In this document: positions 6,719-14,126 of the stretch, one piece after another
Position numbering within the stretch: the stretch's first letter is position 1
How the letters are laid out: every line of letters starts with the position of its first letter
Assembly (NCBI GenBank): GCA_964625745.1
Contig: CAZVCJ010000055.1
Span: forward strand, 1 to 23,323
Direction: 5' to 3'
From: CAZVCJ01 sp964625745
GTDB taxonomy: Bacteria > Chloroflexota > Anaerolineae > VGOG01
DNA: 23,323 nucleotides
Made by a program: the position numbers and the translations under genes
The notes under the pieces: model-generated
Told to the model about the DNA's origin: nothing
The model's input: only the letters and a program-made list of their open reading frames with translations
Databases searched by the model: none

Positions 6719-8590
6719 TCATCTGTGGACTATCTTAGGTATGCCGCTCTGGCTGACGAAACGGCTTGCCCATCCGAGGCCAGCAGTTTCGTAATTCAAC
6801 GGGTCTCTTGGAGGGCGTTTCTGAGGATACGTAATCAGAACTTGATCCGTAGCCCGCGTGAGAGCCACGTAGAACAGCCTCTTTTTCTCGTCCATATCGT
6901 TTTCGGCTGCATCACCTGGAAGCCAAGCATCTTCCAGACCTGGCATTACAACAGTCTTCTTGGTTAGACCCTTCGATCCATGCATTGTCAGACATAGAAC
7001 AGCACGTGGGTCCTCGGGCGGTAGCGCCGACTCTGGAATGAGAGTATCACACAAAGTGTTAATTGCGTCTTCCTGGGTTGACTGATCCAACTGCTGAATG
7101 AATGTGTCGATCTGCTCACACAGCTCAGGGATCTCGACAGCTAGGCGCTCAGCGAGTTTATCAGCGATCAAACCAGCGTCCTGTGATGAAAGTACCTGAC
7201 ACAGGTCACAGAAAGCCCGCGCTGCGGATGCGGCGGCTTCGGAGAGTTCTCCCGTTGAGGCCAGTATACCCATAGCCTCAACGGGAGAGATGTCGCGTTG
7301 CAGCACTAGCTTGACCATTGCTCGTTTGTGGCGCGACTTGATGTCCCCGAAGTCTTCAAGGAGAAGCCGTTCCACAAACCGCTTTCCAGGATTGTAAACC
7401 AGTTCAAGCGCTCGTTTGAGCCAGGCTCTTTCTGGATGAAGCGGTGGCTTCCTCGAATAACAAGGAACTTCAGATTCCATCAGGCAAGCCATATAGGAGT
7501 TGAGAGCTTTCCAATTGGGGAACAGGCATATTATTCCGTCCTTTGGCCTTGGCTCCTCGGGCAGTGCGGCGATACAGCCTTTCAGGAACTCCGCAAGATA
7601 TGCAATCTCGGCCTTCCTGCTCTTGAACCGGTGGCACGCGAGTTCCCCTCCGTCGTCCTTGGGGAGCATTCGCCTGGGATCAGGACGCATGGCCGCCAGG
7701 AAGGTATTTGCCGCATCGAGAATTCTTGACTTGCATCGGTAGCAACGGACTAGAGAGACTTGGTCGACATCATCGAAGCAATACAATTCCCTGAGGCCAT
7801 CGGGCGCGCCACCGCGCCCACTATACAGACTTTGGTCGTCATCCCCGACGATAACCATTGACTTCACTGTGGTCGCGAGAGTGGCTATGAAAGCCTGCTC
7901 AGCTCGGTTGAAATCCTGGTATTCATCGACAAGGAAATGCTCAATGCGTGCGATCCACCCAGGCGGCTCATCTAAACTCTGAAACAAAGTGTGAGCAAGG
8001 GGAATTGCCCGATCCCAATCAATCAGCCTATATGCCCGTGACAAGTCGAGGCATAGAGGTAACACGGCTGGTACCGGCTCGTCAAGCGATTCTGGATCAA
8101 TGTTGTCGCGCCATGCTTCCTTTGCTTGTTCGAGTGCATTTCTAAGGCGAGGAACTGTTCTCAATGTGCCTCTTTGCACCAGTGGCAGCAGATCAGTGAG
8201 AAAGACTTCGGAGCGGAGATCTTTTTTATCTGCAACACTCATGAAGTAGAGAGGACCGTCGAAACCGTGTCGAAATCCCTGACTCCGAATCAGACGACAG
8301 GCGAAGCTATGCAGAGTAGATATCCGAGGCCTGGGTGCCTCATCTACCCCAGCTTCTTGGTCTTCCTCATAATCAACGACGAAGGCATTACTAATCTCTT
8401 TGATGAATGTGAGGTAGCGGATCTTCTCGGCGGCCACGTGCTGTTCGGTAGTCAGCGCTCTGATTCGCTGCAGGAACGAGTACGTCTTGCCAGTACCAGG
8501 CCCTGCAAGGCAAACAAGTACCCCATCTTGATGATTCGCTATCGCGTCCGCGCGATGATCGATGTCGTAGTTCGCGTCGAGATTAGCCAT
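6719..8590 (-). CDS. UvrD/Rep-type SF1 DNA helicase
   Basis: A 623-residue superfamily 1A helicase. Motifs in order: I AGPGTGKT (29-36), Ia STLHSFACRLIR, II LVDEYQDFNRAE, III VGDDDQSLYSGRGG, IV CYRCKSRIL, V LTMHGSKGLTKK and VI RLFYVALTRATDQVLITYP. All seem intact. It is shorter than housekeeping UvrD/PcrA (about 720 residues) and lacks their usual C-terminal extension. A GGAGG five bases before the ATG supports the start. It stands alone between the direct-repeat island and the first terminator-promoter repeat, whose promoter points at it. UvrD-like helicases occur in defence systems such as Gabija, but no GajA-type nuclease is adjacent, so repair or defence use cannot be decided. Confidence 0.9.
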   Translation of the reverse strand: MANLDANYDIDHRADAIANHQDGVLVCLAGPGTGKTYSFLQRIRALTTEQHVAAEKIRYLTFIKEISNAFVVDYEEDQEAGVDEAPRPRISTLHSFACRLIRSQGFRHGFDGPLYFMSVADKKDLRSEVFLTDLLPLVQRGTLRTVPRLRNALEQAKEAWRDNIDPESLDEPVPAVLPLCLDLSRAYRLIDWDRAIPLAHTLFQSLDEPPGWIARIEHFLVDEYQDFNRAEQAFIATLATTVKSMVIVGDDDQSLYSGRGGAPDGLRELYCFDDVDQVSLVRCYRCKSRILDAANTFLAAMRPDPRRMLPKDDGGELACHRFKSRKAEIAYLAEFLKGCIAALPEEPRPKDGIICLFPNWKALNSYMACLMESEVPCYSRKPPLHPERAWLKRALELVYNPGKRFVERLLLEDFGDIKSRHKRAMVKLVLQRDISPVEAMGILASTGELSEAAASAARAFCDLCQVLSSQDAGLIADKLAERLAVEIPELCEQIDTFIQQLDQSTQEDAINTLCDTLIPESALPPEDPRAVLCLTMHGSKGLTKKTVVMPGLEDAWLPGDAAENDMDEKKRLFYVALTRATDQVLITYPQKRPPRDPLNYETAGLGWASRFVSQSGIPKIVHR

Positions 8591-8793
8591 ATGGACCTCC
8601 GGATGGACCAGACTGGGTCAGCAAGCGCGCCTGGCGGTTAGAAAGAGGAACTAGTTCGCTTATTCTGCTCCGAGTCTCCACGTTGAGGCGCTTGTGGACC
8701 CCCAAGGGCAGCTCCACCCTCTGCCAAGGCCGCCCCTACGACAAGTCTACACCACGGTCAACGTCGCCTCCAGCGTGCCGATGTGCATGTCCT
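8591..8793. other. Leader region of the UvrD helicase gene
   Basis: About 200 bp between the helicase start and the first terminator-promoter repeat; with the repeat the gene-free stretch is 333 bp. If the repeat promoter is used, this is a long 5' leader. A 12-mer at 8728-8739 (minus strand GTAGGGGCGGCC) recurs in the terminator hairpin at 19461-19472. I see no convincing gene. Confidence 0.5.
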
Positions 8794-8820
8794 CGCTACT
8801 GTAGATGCTGGCCCGCCCTT

Positions 8821-8849
8821 ATTATAACCCAACGCCGACACTTATGCAA
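8821..8849 (-). promoter_or_regulatory. Predicted sigma-70 promoter in repeat copy 1
   Basis: TTGCAT (8844-8849), a 17-bp spacer and a consensus TATAAT (8821-8826) on the minus strand, reading toward the UvrD helicase. The same spacing is kept in all four repeat copies. Confidence 0.6.
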
Positions 8850-8856
8850 ACGAACA

Positions 8857-8901
8857 AAGCCCGCAGCCTCGCTTTCGCGGAAGGCGCGGGGCTGCGGGCT
8901 T
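8857..8901 (-). terminator. Hairpin of repeat copy 1
   Basis: Perfect 12-bp arms, AAGCCCGCAGCC and GGCTGCGGGCTT, around a loop of about 20 bases, followed on the minus strand by T-rich TTTGTTCGTTT. Its place just after the stop at 8924 fits an intrinsic terminator. Confidence 0.65.
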
Positions 8902-8914
8902 GTCTTGCAGCGAG

Positions 8915-8977
8915 TCGGAGATTCTAAAACATATCTACAGGCTCATTCCACAACTTCCCCCTGATCACTTCCCTCAA
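8915..8977 (-). repeat. 63-bp segment duplicated at 11981-12043 (source copy)
   Basis: This segment holds the last 18 codons or so and the stop of the two-TM gene. It matches 11981-12043 at 58 of 63 positions by eye. Confidence 0.75.
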
Positions 8978-9556
8978 CTCCTCCTGGAGGGAACTCAACT
9001 CGTCGTTGATTGCACCGACTGCCGTGTCCAGGATGTCGTCGTCGTACGGCTGCTGCCCCATCTTGGTCATCTCGTTTTTCAGTGCCCCCTTACTCAACCT
9101 CAACCATCTGGTGCGAGGCGACTTGACCTTCAATGCCGCTATCGCCGCATCGGTCAGCCGAATGGATAGCTCCTGCAGTTGTCTCTCATTCATCTGGCCA
9201 ATCCGGCCAGGTGAATCAAGAAAGTCTTCGTAGGCGGTGTTGGCCAGGGTGTACCGAAACCAGTTCTGCCAGGTTCTATCCGCATCCGTTTTGTAGAACC
9301 GAGATGGAGGAATTTCATCAAGGTCCGATTCTGGTTCTTCTTCATCGGAACCAAAGGTTTCGACTGGGCTGAGAATGTTGCGCCAGAAGTTCCAGGTGAC
9401 CATAGCAGCAATCATACCCAGGAGAGTTGCCTCGAACAAGGAGAAGGGCAAGAAACGGGTCAGTATCCAGCCCACACCAAGGGCAACGCCGAATATGAGC
9501 GCGAAACTGATGACGAGCAAAACGATCATCAGAATGGCGGGAAGAAAAGTCCACAT
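8924..9556 (-). CDS. Two-TM membrane protein of unknown function
   Basis: A 210-residue protein. Two hydrophobic helices at the N-terminus (FLPAILMIVLLVISFALIFGV, then a second through LLGMIAAMVTWNFW) are followed by an acidic linker (SDEEEPESDLDEIPP) and a soluble helical domain ending KLWNEPVDMF. The start at 9556 is set by AAGGAGG seven bases upstream of ATG-TGG; an in-frame ATG at 9661 would add 35 poorly hydrophobic residues and lacks a site. It is flanked by terminator-promoter repeats on both sides, so it is probably a single-gene unit. Its last codons are duplicated at 11981-12043. I do not recognise the family. Confidence 0.75.
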   Translation of the reverse strand: MWTFLPAILMIVLLVISFALIFGVALGVGWILTRFLPFSLFEATLLGMIAAMVTWNFWRNILSPVETFGSDEEEPESDLDEIPPSRFYKTDADRTWQNWFRYTLANTAYEDFLDSPGRIGQMNERQLQELSIRLTDAAIAALKVKSPRTRWLRLSKGALKNEMTKMGQQPYDDDILDTAVGAINDELSSLQEELREVIRGKLWNEPVDMF

Positions 9557-9693
9557 AGTTGAGCCTCCTTCATGGCAGATTATCTTCGCCCTATGAGCGA
9601 AGTCGTGACACACAGCCAGGCCAGCAACAAGGCGTTCTTTGATTAGCAGGCCGGTGTCCACGTTGGCGCTACTGTAGATGCCGGTCCGCCCTT

Positions 9694-9722
9694 ATTATAA
9701 CCCAACGACGGCACTTACGCAA
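9694..9722 (-). promoter_or_regulatory. Predicted sigma-70 promoter in repeat copy 2
   Basis: TTGCGT (9717-9722), 17 bp, TATAAT (9694-9699) on the minus strand. It is about 135 bp ahead of the two-TM protein start. Confidence 0.6.
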
Positions 9723-9731
9723 ACGAACAAA

Positions 9732-9794
9732 GCCCGCGGCCCTGCTTTCTCCGCTCCGACCAGCTTGGTAGGCGGAGGGCGCGGGGCCGCGGGC
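9732..9794 (-). terminator. Hairpin of repeat copy 2
   Basis: Perfect 11-bp arms GCCCGCGGCCC and GGGCCGCGGGC. Relative to copy 1 one stem pair has changed from A-T to G-C on both arms, a compensatory change, which argues that the fold is selected. Confidence 0.65.
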
Positions 9795-9835
9795 CTGTCT
9801 TGCGATAGAGGCGCTCATCAGGCTGGGGAGAGGCG

Positions 9836-11806
9836 CTACTCCTCTTCTTCTATGTGTTCGAACAGCCAGCCCTTGTCATGGAGGCGGTCTTTCAGCATCG
9901 AATAGAAGGGCCAGTCGTGAGTGGTCAGAAACACTTGAAACCCGTCCAGCCGCTCGGCGACCAAGTCAACGATTCGCTGTCTGTAGTCGGCATCGTAAGA
10001 GGCAAAAACGTCATCCAGGAGTAGAAATGGGAACTGGCGGTTGAACAAGCCCACAGAGCTGATGAACAATGCCAGGCCAAACGTGTTCATTTGGGACTCG
10101 CTGAGATGACCAGCAGGTGGGGCCAGCTCATCAGGCGAGCGAAAGCCAACCTGCATTCTCAGTGTCCTCGACTCGGTGTCTGGAACGATATGGATGTTCG
10201 GCACAGCGTCCGTCGGATGAATCGTTTGGTAGATGGATTGCACATCGCCTTCAAGGGCTGCCACCACGTCATTCACCAGTGCGGCGGCGCGCTCTTGGAT
10301 GACCTCTGCCATGGCATCGAAGCTGCGTCTGACCTTTTGATATTCTTCTTGCTCGCGGTGTAGTTCTTTGAGGCGGATCAAGGCATCCCACAAGGCCTGA
10401 AAATGCTCGATCGCTGCTTCGACCTGGGCGGTCGTAACTGGCGCCACCATGTGCGGGAGGCTTTGAAGCGCAGGTTGTAGTCTTTGGGCAACAAGTTCGT
10501 GGCAGCGAGTCAACAACGCTTCACATTCGTCCTGCATTTGAGACGGGAAGCGGTCGGTGGTGCCCAGTGTGCTGGCAGCCTTTGCGAGTTCTGTGGCCTG
10601 GGTTTCGATCACTGATAGCGATAGTTTCTTGGCCTCTGTTGAGACCTGTGCCAGTCGCTTTTCTAAATTCCTGATGGCCCTGTTGAGTCTACGAGTCGCC
10701 TTCTGTTGATCGTCTCGAGCTGCGGCAAGCTCGGTGAGTTCGTCGAGGCTTCTGGTGATAGTGATTACCGCAGCTTCCTGAGATGCGGCGCGAGTCTTTT
10801 TCCACGGCGTGCGACAAACGGGACATTCGTCTGTAATCTGTGACTCTAGAATCACTTTGGCTGCGTCCCACACCTCTTGAAAGACGTTGTTCTTGGCCAC
10901 AGTAAAAAGGCTCTCTGTATGTCGTTCCGCCGCCACTGCATCGCTCAAGGCAGTATGGCAGACTTGAAGTTGGCCGTCCCTTCGGCTGCCCCTTCGACCA
11001 CGCTCAGGGCAAGGCTCAGGACGGGTTGGGGGAATCAGGCCGGTCGCTAGCTGCTCTAAGGCGAGTTTGGCCTGGTAAGAGCCGGTGGTGGCAGATGACA
11101 TTACAATGATTCGACCCTGAAGCCGTTTCAAGGTTCGAATGGCCTTCTTCATTCCCTCCACTGAATCTATGGCCAGGCGTTTGCCAAGATGCCGCTCCGT
11201 CTCCGCCTCGCACCAGTCCAGTACCGCACGTTCATCGTACCTGGTGACGGCGTTGTTGGTATGTCGGGCGATGTCTTGCACTCGCCCCACAATTTCCCAA
11301 CTGAGGTCACGACCTGCCAATTTGCTCGTGGTTTCTTCCAGGTGCTTGAGCACCTGCTCCAGGCGTGTCAGGCCGGACCATCTGAAAAGCTCGGCTGCGT
11401 CTTGTCCCTGGGGCTCGCCAGGGGTCATATCAACCACGAAGCGTCTGAGATCATGCTGGCGCAGGATGCGGTGAGCGGGAGCGGCGCAGACAATGGGGCG
11501 AAGTTCTGGAAGCATATCGTCGGTCCGGCCTGTCTTGACCAGAGGGGGCACCTGGACCGATTCTCCTGACTCCGAATTGATGAGTGTAATGGAGACTCTG
11601 GGCTCTATACCTCTTTCCTCAGCCGGGCTGTCACCTTCTGAGAAAAGGCGCTCGATTGCGTCTGCATAGCCGCTTTTGCCAGGAGCATTTGGCGCATAGA
11701 TGGCGATTGATCTGGGAGAGCGCTCCTGGGCTAGCTCGAAATCGCCAACTCGATCGAGAACATCATTGATTCCTTGTATGCTGAGTTTCGCAACTATCCA
11801 GCTCAT
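9836..11806 (-). CDS. SMC/Rad50-like ABC ATPase with CxxC hook
   Basis: A 656-residue protein with split ABC ATPase halves around a helical, coiled-coil-like middle. The Walker A region is unusual: IYAPNAPGKSGY (38-45 is AxxAxGKS, both usual outer glycines replaced by alanine, with K44 and S45 kept). A CPVCRTPW zinc-hook-like motif sits near 327-330. Near the C-terminus come the signature LSESQMNTFGLALF (about 568), Walker B FLLLDDVFASYD and H-loop LTTHDWPF. This is the layout of Rad50/RecN-type and ABC-three-component (Lamassu-like) ATPases, which act on DNA. A TTCGAC/CTCAGG repeat is inserted in frame in the middle (10991-11022). The start overlaps the stop of a small ORF by four bases. A defence role is possible; no nuclease partner is adjacent. 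Confidence 0.8.
   Translation of the reverse strand: MSWIVAKLSIQGINDVLDRVGDFELAQERSPRSIAIYAPNAPGKSGYADAIERLFSEGDSPAEERGIEPRVSITLINSESGESVQVPPLVKTGRTDDMLPELRPIVCAAPAHRILRQHDLRRFVVDMTPGEPQGQDAAELFRWSGLTRLEQVLKHLEETTSKLAGRDLSWEIVGRVQDIARHTNNAVTRYDERAVLDWCEAETERHLGKRLAIDSVEGMKKAIRTLKRLQGRIIVMSSATTGSYQAKLALEQLATGLIPPTRPEPCPERGRRGSRRDGQLQVCHTALSDAVAAERHTESLFTVAKNNVFQEVWDAAKVILESQITDECPVCRTPWKKTRAASQEAAVITITRSLDELTELAAARDDQQKATRRLNRAIRNLEKRLAQVSTEAKKLSLSVIETQATELAKAASTLGTTDRFPSQMQDECEALLTRCHELVAQRLQPALQSLPHMVAPVTTAQVEAAIEHFQALWDALIRLKELHREQEEYQKVRRSFDAMAEVIQERAAALVNDVVAALEGDVQSIYQTIHPTDAVPNIHIVPDTESRTLRMQVGFRSPDELAPPAGHLSESQMNTFGLALFISSVGLFNRQFPFLLLDDVFASYDADYRQRIVDLVAERLDGFQVFLTTHDWPFYSMLKDRLHDKGWLFEHIEEEE
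10991..11022 (-). repeat. Dispersed repeat inserted in frame in the ATPase gene
   Basis: Plus-strand CCTTCGACCACGCTCAGGGC followed by AAGGCTCAGGAC. It is read in frame as RPEPCPERGRRG, a charged, proline-rich stretch out of keeping with the helices on either side. A related unit lies at 16811-16852 in another gene and a fragment at 6585-6607. Confidence 0.7.
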
Positions 11807-12012
11807 TGATTGCCCTCCACGGCGCGTGCCTTCGCGAGTTGGACCAATGCCTCAGCCAATTGGGATCCTGCTTTTGAGTGAGGCGATCTCTGCCTCAGGT
11901 GTTCTTCGACCAGTCTGACCACTTCCGGATCATACCTGGTCTGATCGTCGAACTCTTCCTGGAAAAGCGAGTCGAGAAACTCGGAGATTCTAGAACATAT
12001 CCACAGGCTCAT
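11803..12012 (-). CDS. Small ORF coupled to the SMC-like ATPase, chimeric N-terminus
   Basis: A 69-residue reading frame overlapping the ATPase start by ATGA. Its first ten or so residues (MSLWICSRIS) are read out of frame from a duplicated piece of the two-TM gene (11981-12043); the rest (FLDSLFQEEFDDQTRYDPEV, then VVRLVEEHLRQRSP and a helical tail) looks like the end of an older, larger partner gene. AGGAGG in the duplicated piece, ten bases before the ATG, supplies a plausible ribosome site. It may be the remnant of a 'middle component' of an ABC-three-component system, but I cannot show this from the sequence. Confidence 0.55.
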   Translation of the reverse strand: MSLWICSRISEFLDSLFQEEFDDQTRYDPEVVRLVEEHLRQRSPHSKAGSQLAEALVQLAKARAVEGNQ

Positions 12013-12043
12013 TCCACAACTTCCTCCTGGCCACTTCCCTCAA
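11981..12043 (-). pseudogene. Duplicated 3' end of the two-TM gene
   Basis: A detached copy of the last codons of the gene at 8924-9556: in the original frame it reads REVARRKLWNEPVDMF then TAG, against REVIRGKLWNEPVDMF. No upstream part of the gene is present, and an in-frame TAA lies just before it. It sits between repeat copy 3 and the small ORF, so it is transcribed as leader. Confidence 0.75.
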
Positions 12044-12061
12044 ATGACATTATCTTGGCTT

Positions 12062-12090
12062 ATTATAACCCAACGACGGCACTTACGCAA
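12062..12090 (-). promoter_or_regulatory. Predicted sigma-70 promoter in repeat copy 3
   Basis: TTGCGT (12085-12090), 17 bp, TATAAT (12062-12067), pointing at the small ORF and the SMC-like ATPase about 50 bp away. Confidence 0.6.
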
Positions 12091-12099
12091 ACGAACAAA

Positions 12100-12131
12100 G
12101 CCCGCGACCCCGAAAGCGCGAGGCCGTGGGC
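12100..12131 (-). terminator. Hairpin of repeat copy 3
   Basis: Arms GCCCGCGACC and GGCCGTGGGC, ten pairs with one wobble and one mismatch around a short loop. It would end transcription of the PIN/ROK operon. Confidence 0.55.
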
Positions 12132-12153
12132 TTGTCTTGTCACATGGCGGCTT

Positions 12154-13065
12154 TCATATCTGCTGCGCCAACGCAATGGCGCCCAGCACTCCAGCCCGAT
12201 CGCCTAACGCTGGCGGCACGATGTAATCGTCTATCTGCTCCAGGATGGCCGGCGCTTGCAGGTAGCCGTGGAGTAGCTCCTGTACCTCCCGCCGCACCAG
12301 CGGGAAGAGCGCGGGCTGTTGCATCACGCCGCCCCCCATGATGATGCGCTGGGGCGACAGGATGCAGATGATGTTCACCAGGCCCAGGGCCAGGTACTTG
12401 GCCTCCAGCGGCCAGGCGGGGTGGTCTGCGGGCAGCATCTCGCCCCGCTGCCCCCAACGCTTTTCCAGGGCCGGGCCAGTTGCCAGTCCCTCCAGGCAGT
12501 CGCCGTGATAGGGGCAAAAACCGGCGTAGGGGTCGCTTTCCCAGTCGTGGGGAACGAGGATATGCCCCATCTCCGGGTGGATCAGGCCATGGATCAACTG
12601 CCCGTTGACCATGCCTCCCCCGCCAATGCCCGTGCCGATGGTCAGGTAGACGAAGGTGTCCACTCCCTGGGCAGCGCCCCAACGGTGTTCGCCCAGGGCG
12701 GCTGCGTTCACGTCGGTATCGAAGCCCACCGCTACGCCCAGCGCCCGCCGGACCGCTCCGGCAAGGTCGGTGTGAGCCCAGCCCGGCTTAGGCGTGGTGG
12801 TGATGTAGCCGAAGGTGGGCGAGTCCGGGTCCGGATCCACTGGGCCAAAAGAGGCGATGCCGATGGCTGCCAGGGGCTCCGAGTTGGGCGAAGGTCTCCG
12901 ACCGAGCCTCTGATGCTGCTGAAAAAAGCGAACGGCCCGGCCGATGGTTTCCTCTGGCGTGGTGGTAGGGAAGCGCGCCTCCGCTCGGAGATCGTCGGGG
13001 CCGCTGCCTACGGCGCACACGAATTTCGTGCCGCCCGCCTCAATCCCTCCCCAAAGTGATGTCAT
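12154..13065 (-). CDS. ROK family sugar kinase, probable fructokinase
   Basis: A 303-residue ROK kinase. The N-terminal phosphate loop reads GGIEAGGTKF (6-15); SFGPVD (72-77), FDTDVNAAALGE (115-126, with the catalytic Asp) and TIGTGIGGGG (142-151) follow. The zinc cluster typical of the fructokinase branch is present: HPEMGH (163-168) with CPYHGDC (C184, H187, C190). It phosphorylates a hexose, most likely fructose, with ATP in the cytoplasm. The start is supported by AAGGAGAT just upstream. It lies 48 bp after the small gene at 13114-13392 and is probably cotranscribed with that gene and the PIN protein. No sugar transporter is adjacent, so its metabolic context is open. Confidence 0.88.
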   Translation of the reverse strand: MTSLWGGIEAGGTKFVCAVGSGPDDLRAEARFPTTTPEETIGRAVRFFQQHQRLGRRPSPNSEPLAAIGIASFGPVDPDPDSPTFGYITTTPKPGWAHTDLAGAVRRALGVAVGFDTDVNAAALGEHRWGAAQGVDTFVYLTIGTGIGGGGMVNGQLIHGLIHPEMGHILVPHDWESDPYAGFCPYHGDCLEGLATGPALEKRWGQRGEMLPADHPAWPLEAKYLALGLVNIICILSPQRIIMGGGVMQQPALFPLVRREVQELLHGYLQAPAILEQIDDYIVPPALGDRAGVLGAIALAQQI

Positions 13066-13113
13066 TCATCTCCTTCCCTTGAAGCGCGGCGATGACTGGC
13101 GCGGTCGGACTCA

Positions 13114-13392
13114 TCAGTTCTTCTTACCGTTTCCTTCCAGGGCAGGCAAAAGGGCGACGGAGAGGGTCTTGAGCCCTCTGGCGATGGCCTCTTCCTCATT
13201 CTCACAAGCACCACTTTCCAGAAGGTCTCCTAGAATCTGGCGCATGTCGGGACGCAAGAGAACATTTTGGGCAATTCGCCTGGCTCGTTCTTCCATCAAC
13301 GCCTCCGACAAAAAAGCTACGTCCTTGTCTACGTCTTCTGCCGATAACAACGCTGCCTGTGGTTCGTGCGGGGCGATTCTTTTCATCTCCAT
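13114..13392 (-). CDS. Small helical protein, candidate antitoxin of the PIN protein
   Basis: A 92-residue, mostly helical, charged protein (DVDKDVAFLSEALMEERARR, then NEEEAIARGLKTL). It starts six bases after the stop of the PIN-domain gene, behind GGGAGGTGAAAGG. Size, charge and position fit an antitoxin for that gene, but the toxin-first order is the reverse of the common one, and I do not recognise a named antitoxin family. The NEEEAIARGL part resembles the short helix pairs of ribbon- or helix-type DNA-binding antitoxins only in a general way. Confidence 0.6.
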   Translation of the reverse strand: MEMKRIAPHEPQAALLSAEDVDKDVAFLSEALMEERARRIAQNVLLRPDMRQILGDLLESGACENEEEAIARGLKTLSVALLPALEGNGKKN

Positions 13393-13398
13393 GACCTT

Positions 13399-13962
13399 TC
13401 ACCTCCCATAAGTCTTGGTCACATGTTCGATCAACTGGTTGCTGTAATGTGTACCTTGTTGCTGGCATAGGCTGAGCAAATGTCGAATGTCATGCCCGGT
13501 GAGCAACCCATCCAGACCGGCTCGGCCTATCACGCCGGGAAACCCTGTGATTCGCAATCCCTCCTCCTTGGCCACGGCCCGGGCTGCCAACTCGTCTAGC
13601 AGAATCAATGTGCATCCAAGTTCTGGGCGGGCAGTGACGACCATTGCCTCTGCCTCTGGCAAGTGATTGTGGTAATCTGGGTCACCTGACGAAGGTTGCT
13701 CAGCAATTCGACGAGCCAACGTCTCTGCTCGTTCTCTTTCGTCGGGCGTTAGCGCCTCTGTTAGTACCACGAATTCATCCCGGATGAGATCATCCAGTTC
13801 TTCACCAGCGCCATGCTTTTCGAACTCAGCCACTTGCGATGGTGCAATGTAGATCGTCTTGAAGTATCGCTTCAGTAAATCCACTCGACCACACTGAAGC
13901 GCTGATATGAGTGGCCCCGTGTCACAGGCCACCGTAGTCTTATCTACTTCCCAGTTGGGCAT
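13399..13962 (-). CDS. PIN-domain protein, DUF3368-like toxin candidate
   Basis: A 187-residue protein with the PIN fold pattern: ACDTGPLISAL (D14), a central PEAEAMVVTA (E103, E105) and LILLDELAARAVAKEEGL (D123, E124), followed by ITGFPGVIGRA. This resembles the DUF3368-type PIN proteins, RNase toxins that are usually paired with a small antitoxin. It is longer than most VapC toxins (about 130-160 residues). The promoter of repeat copy 4 lies 70 bp upstream and the candidate antitoxin six bases downstream. The Shine-Dalgarno is weak (AGAGAAG). Confidence 0.8.
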   Translation of the reverse strand: MPNWEVDKTTVACDTGPLISALQCGRVDLLKRYFKTIYIAPSQVAEFEKHGAGEELDDLIRDEFVVLTEALTPDERERAETLARRIAEQPSSGDPDYHNHLPEAEAMVVTARPELGCTLILLDELAARAVAKEEGLRITGFPGVIGRAGLDGLLTGHDIRHLLSLCQQQGTHYSNQLIEHVTKTYGR

Positions 13963-14032
13963 TGTCGCTTCTCTTTATCGGAATGTATCTGCGCTTCTAT
14001 ATCCTCGTTACTGTGGCTGCCGACCTGTCCCT

Positions 14033-14061
14033 ATTATAACCCAACGTTGGCACTTACGCAA
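14033..14061 (-). promoter_or_regulatory. Predicted sigma-70 promoter in repeat copy 4
   Basis: TTGCGT (14056-14061), 17 bp, TATAAT (14033-14038), reading into the PIN/antitoxin/ROK operon. Confidence 0.6.
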
Positions 14062-14068
14062 ACGAACA

Positions 14069-14126
14069 GCCCGCCGCCTCAGGCCTTCTGCCCACTGGCG
14101 GGGGCAGGAAAAGCGGGGCTGCGGGC
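14069..14126 (-). terminator. Hairpin of repeat copy 4
   Basis: Arms GCCCGCCGCC and GGCTGCGGGC, ten pairs with one mismatch. The large loop contains its own small inverted repeats (CCACTGGCGGGGG region). Confidence 0.5.

Larger units (their letters stand above)
8794..8908 (-). repeat. Terminator-promoter repeat, copy 1
   Basis: One of four related intergenic elements. Read on the minus strand it has ACAAG, a GC-rich hairpin, a TTTGTTCGTTTGC tail, a promoter ending GGGTTATAATAAG, and a leader with the near-palindrome CTACAGTAGCG. It begins 16 bp after the stop of the two-TM protein and points at the UvrD helicase. Confidence 0.8.
9667..9803 (-). repeat. Terminator-promoter repeat, copy 2
   Basis: Longest copy, with an enlarged hairpin loop of about 40 bases. 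It lies 33 bp after the stop of the SMC-like ATPase and its promoter points at the two-TM protein gene. Left and right flanks match copy 1 closely. Confidence 0.8.
12059..12140 (-). repeat. Terminator-promoter repeat, copy 3 (shortened)
   Basis: Matches copies 1 and 2 from the hairpin to TTATAATAAG, then breaks off; the leader part found in the other copies is replaced by the duplicated tail segment. It lies 14 bp after the stop of the ROK kinase gene. Confidence 0.8.

Noticed and set aside
9557..9661. N-terminal extension of the two-TM protein to the ATG at 9661
   Set aside because: The strong AAGGAGG seven bases before the ATG at 9556 and the membrane-protein start MWTFLPAIL favour the shorter form.
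6719..11806. Gabija-type defence system (UvrD helicase with nearby ATPase)
   Set aside because: The ATPase has a CxxC hook and no visible TOPRIM domain, and the two genes are separated by a membrane protein and two terminator-promoter repeats.
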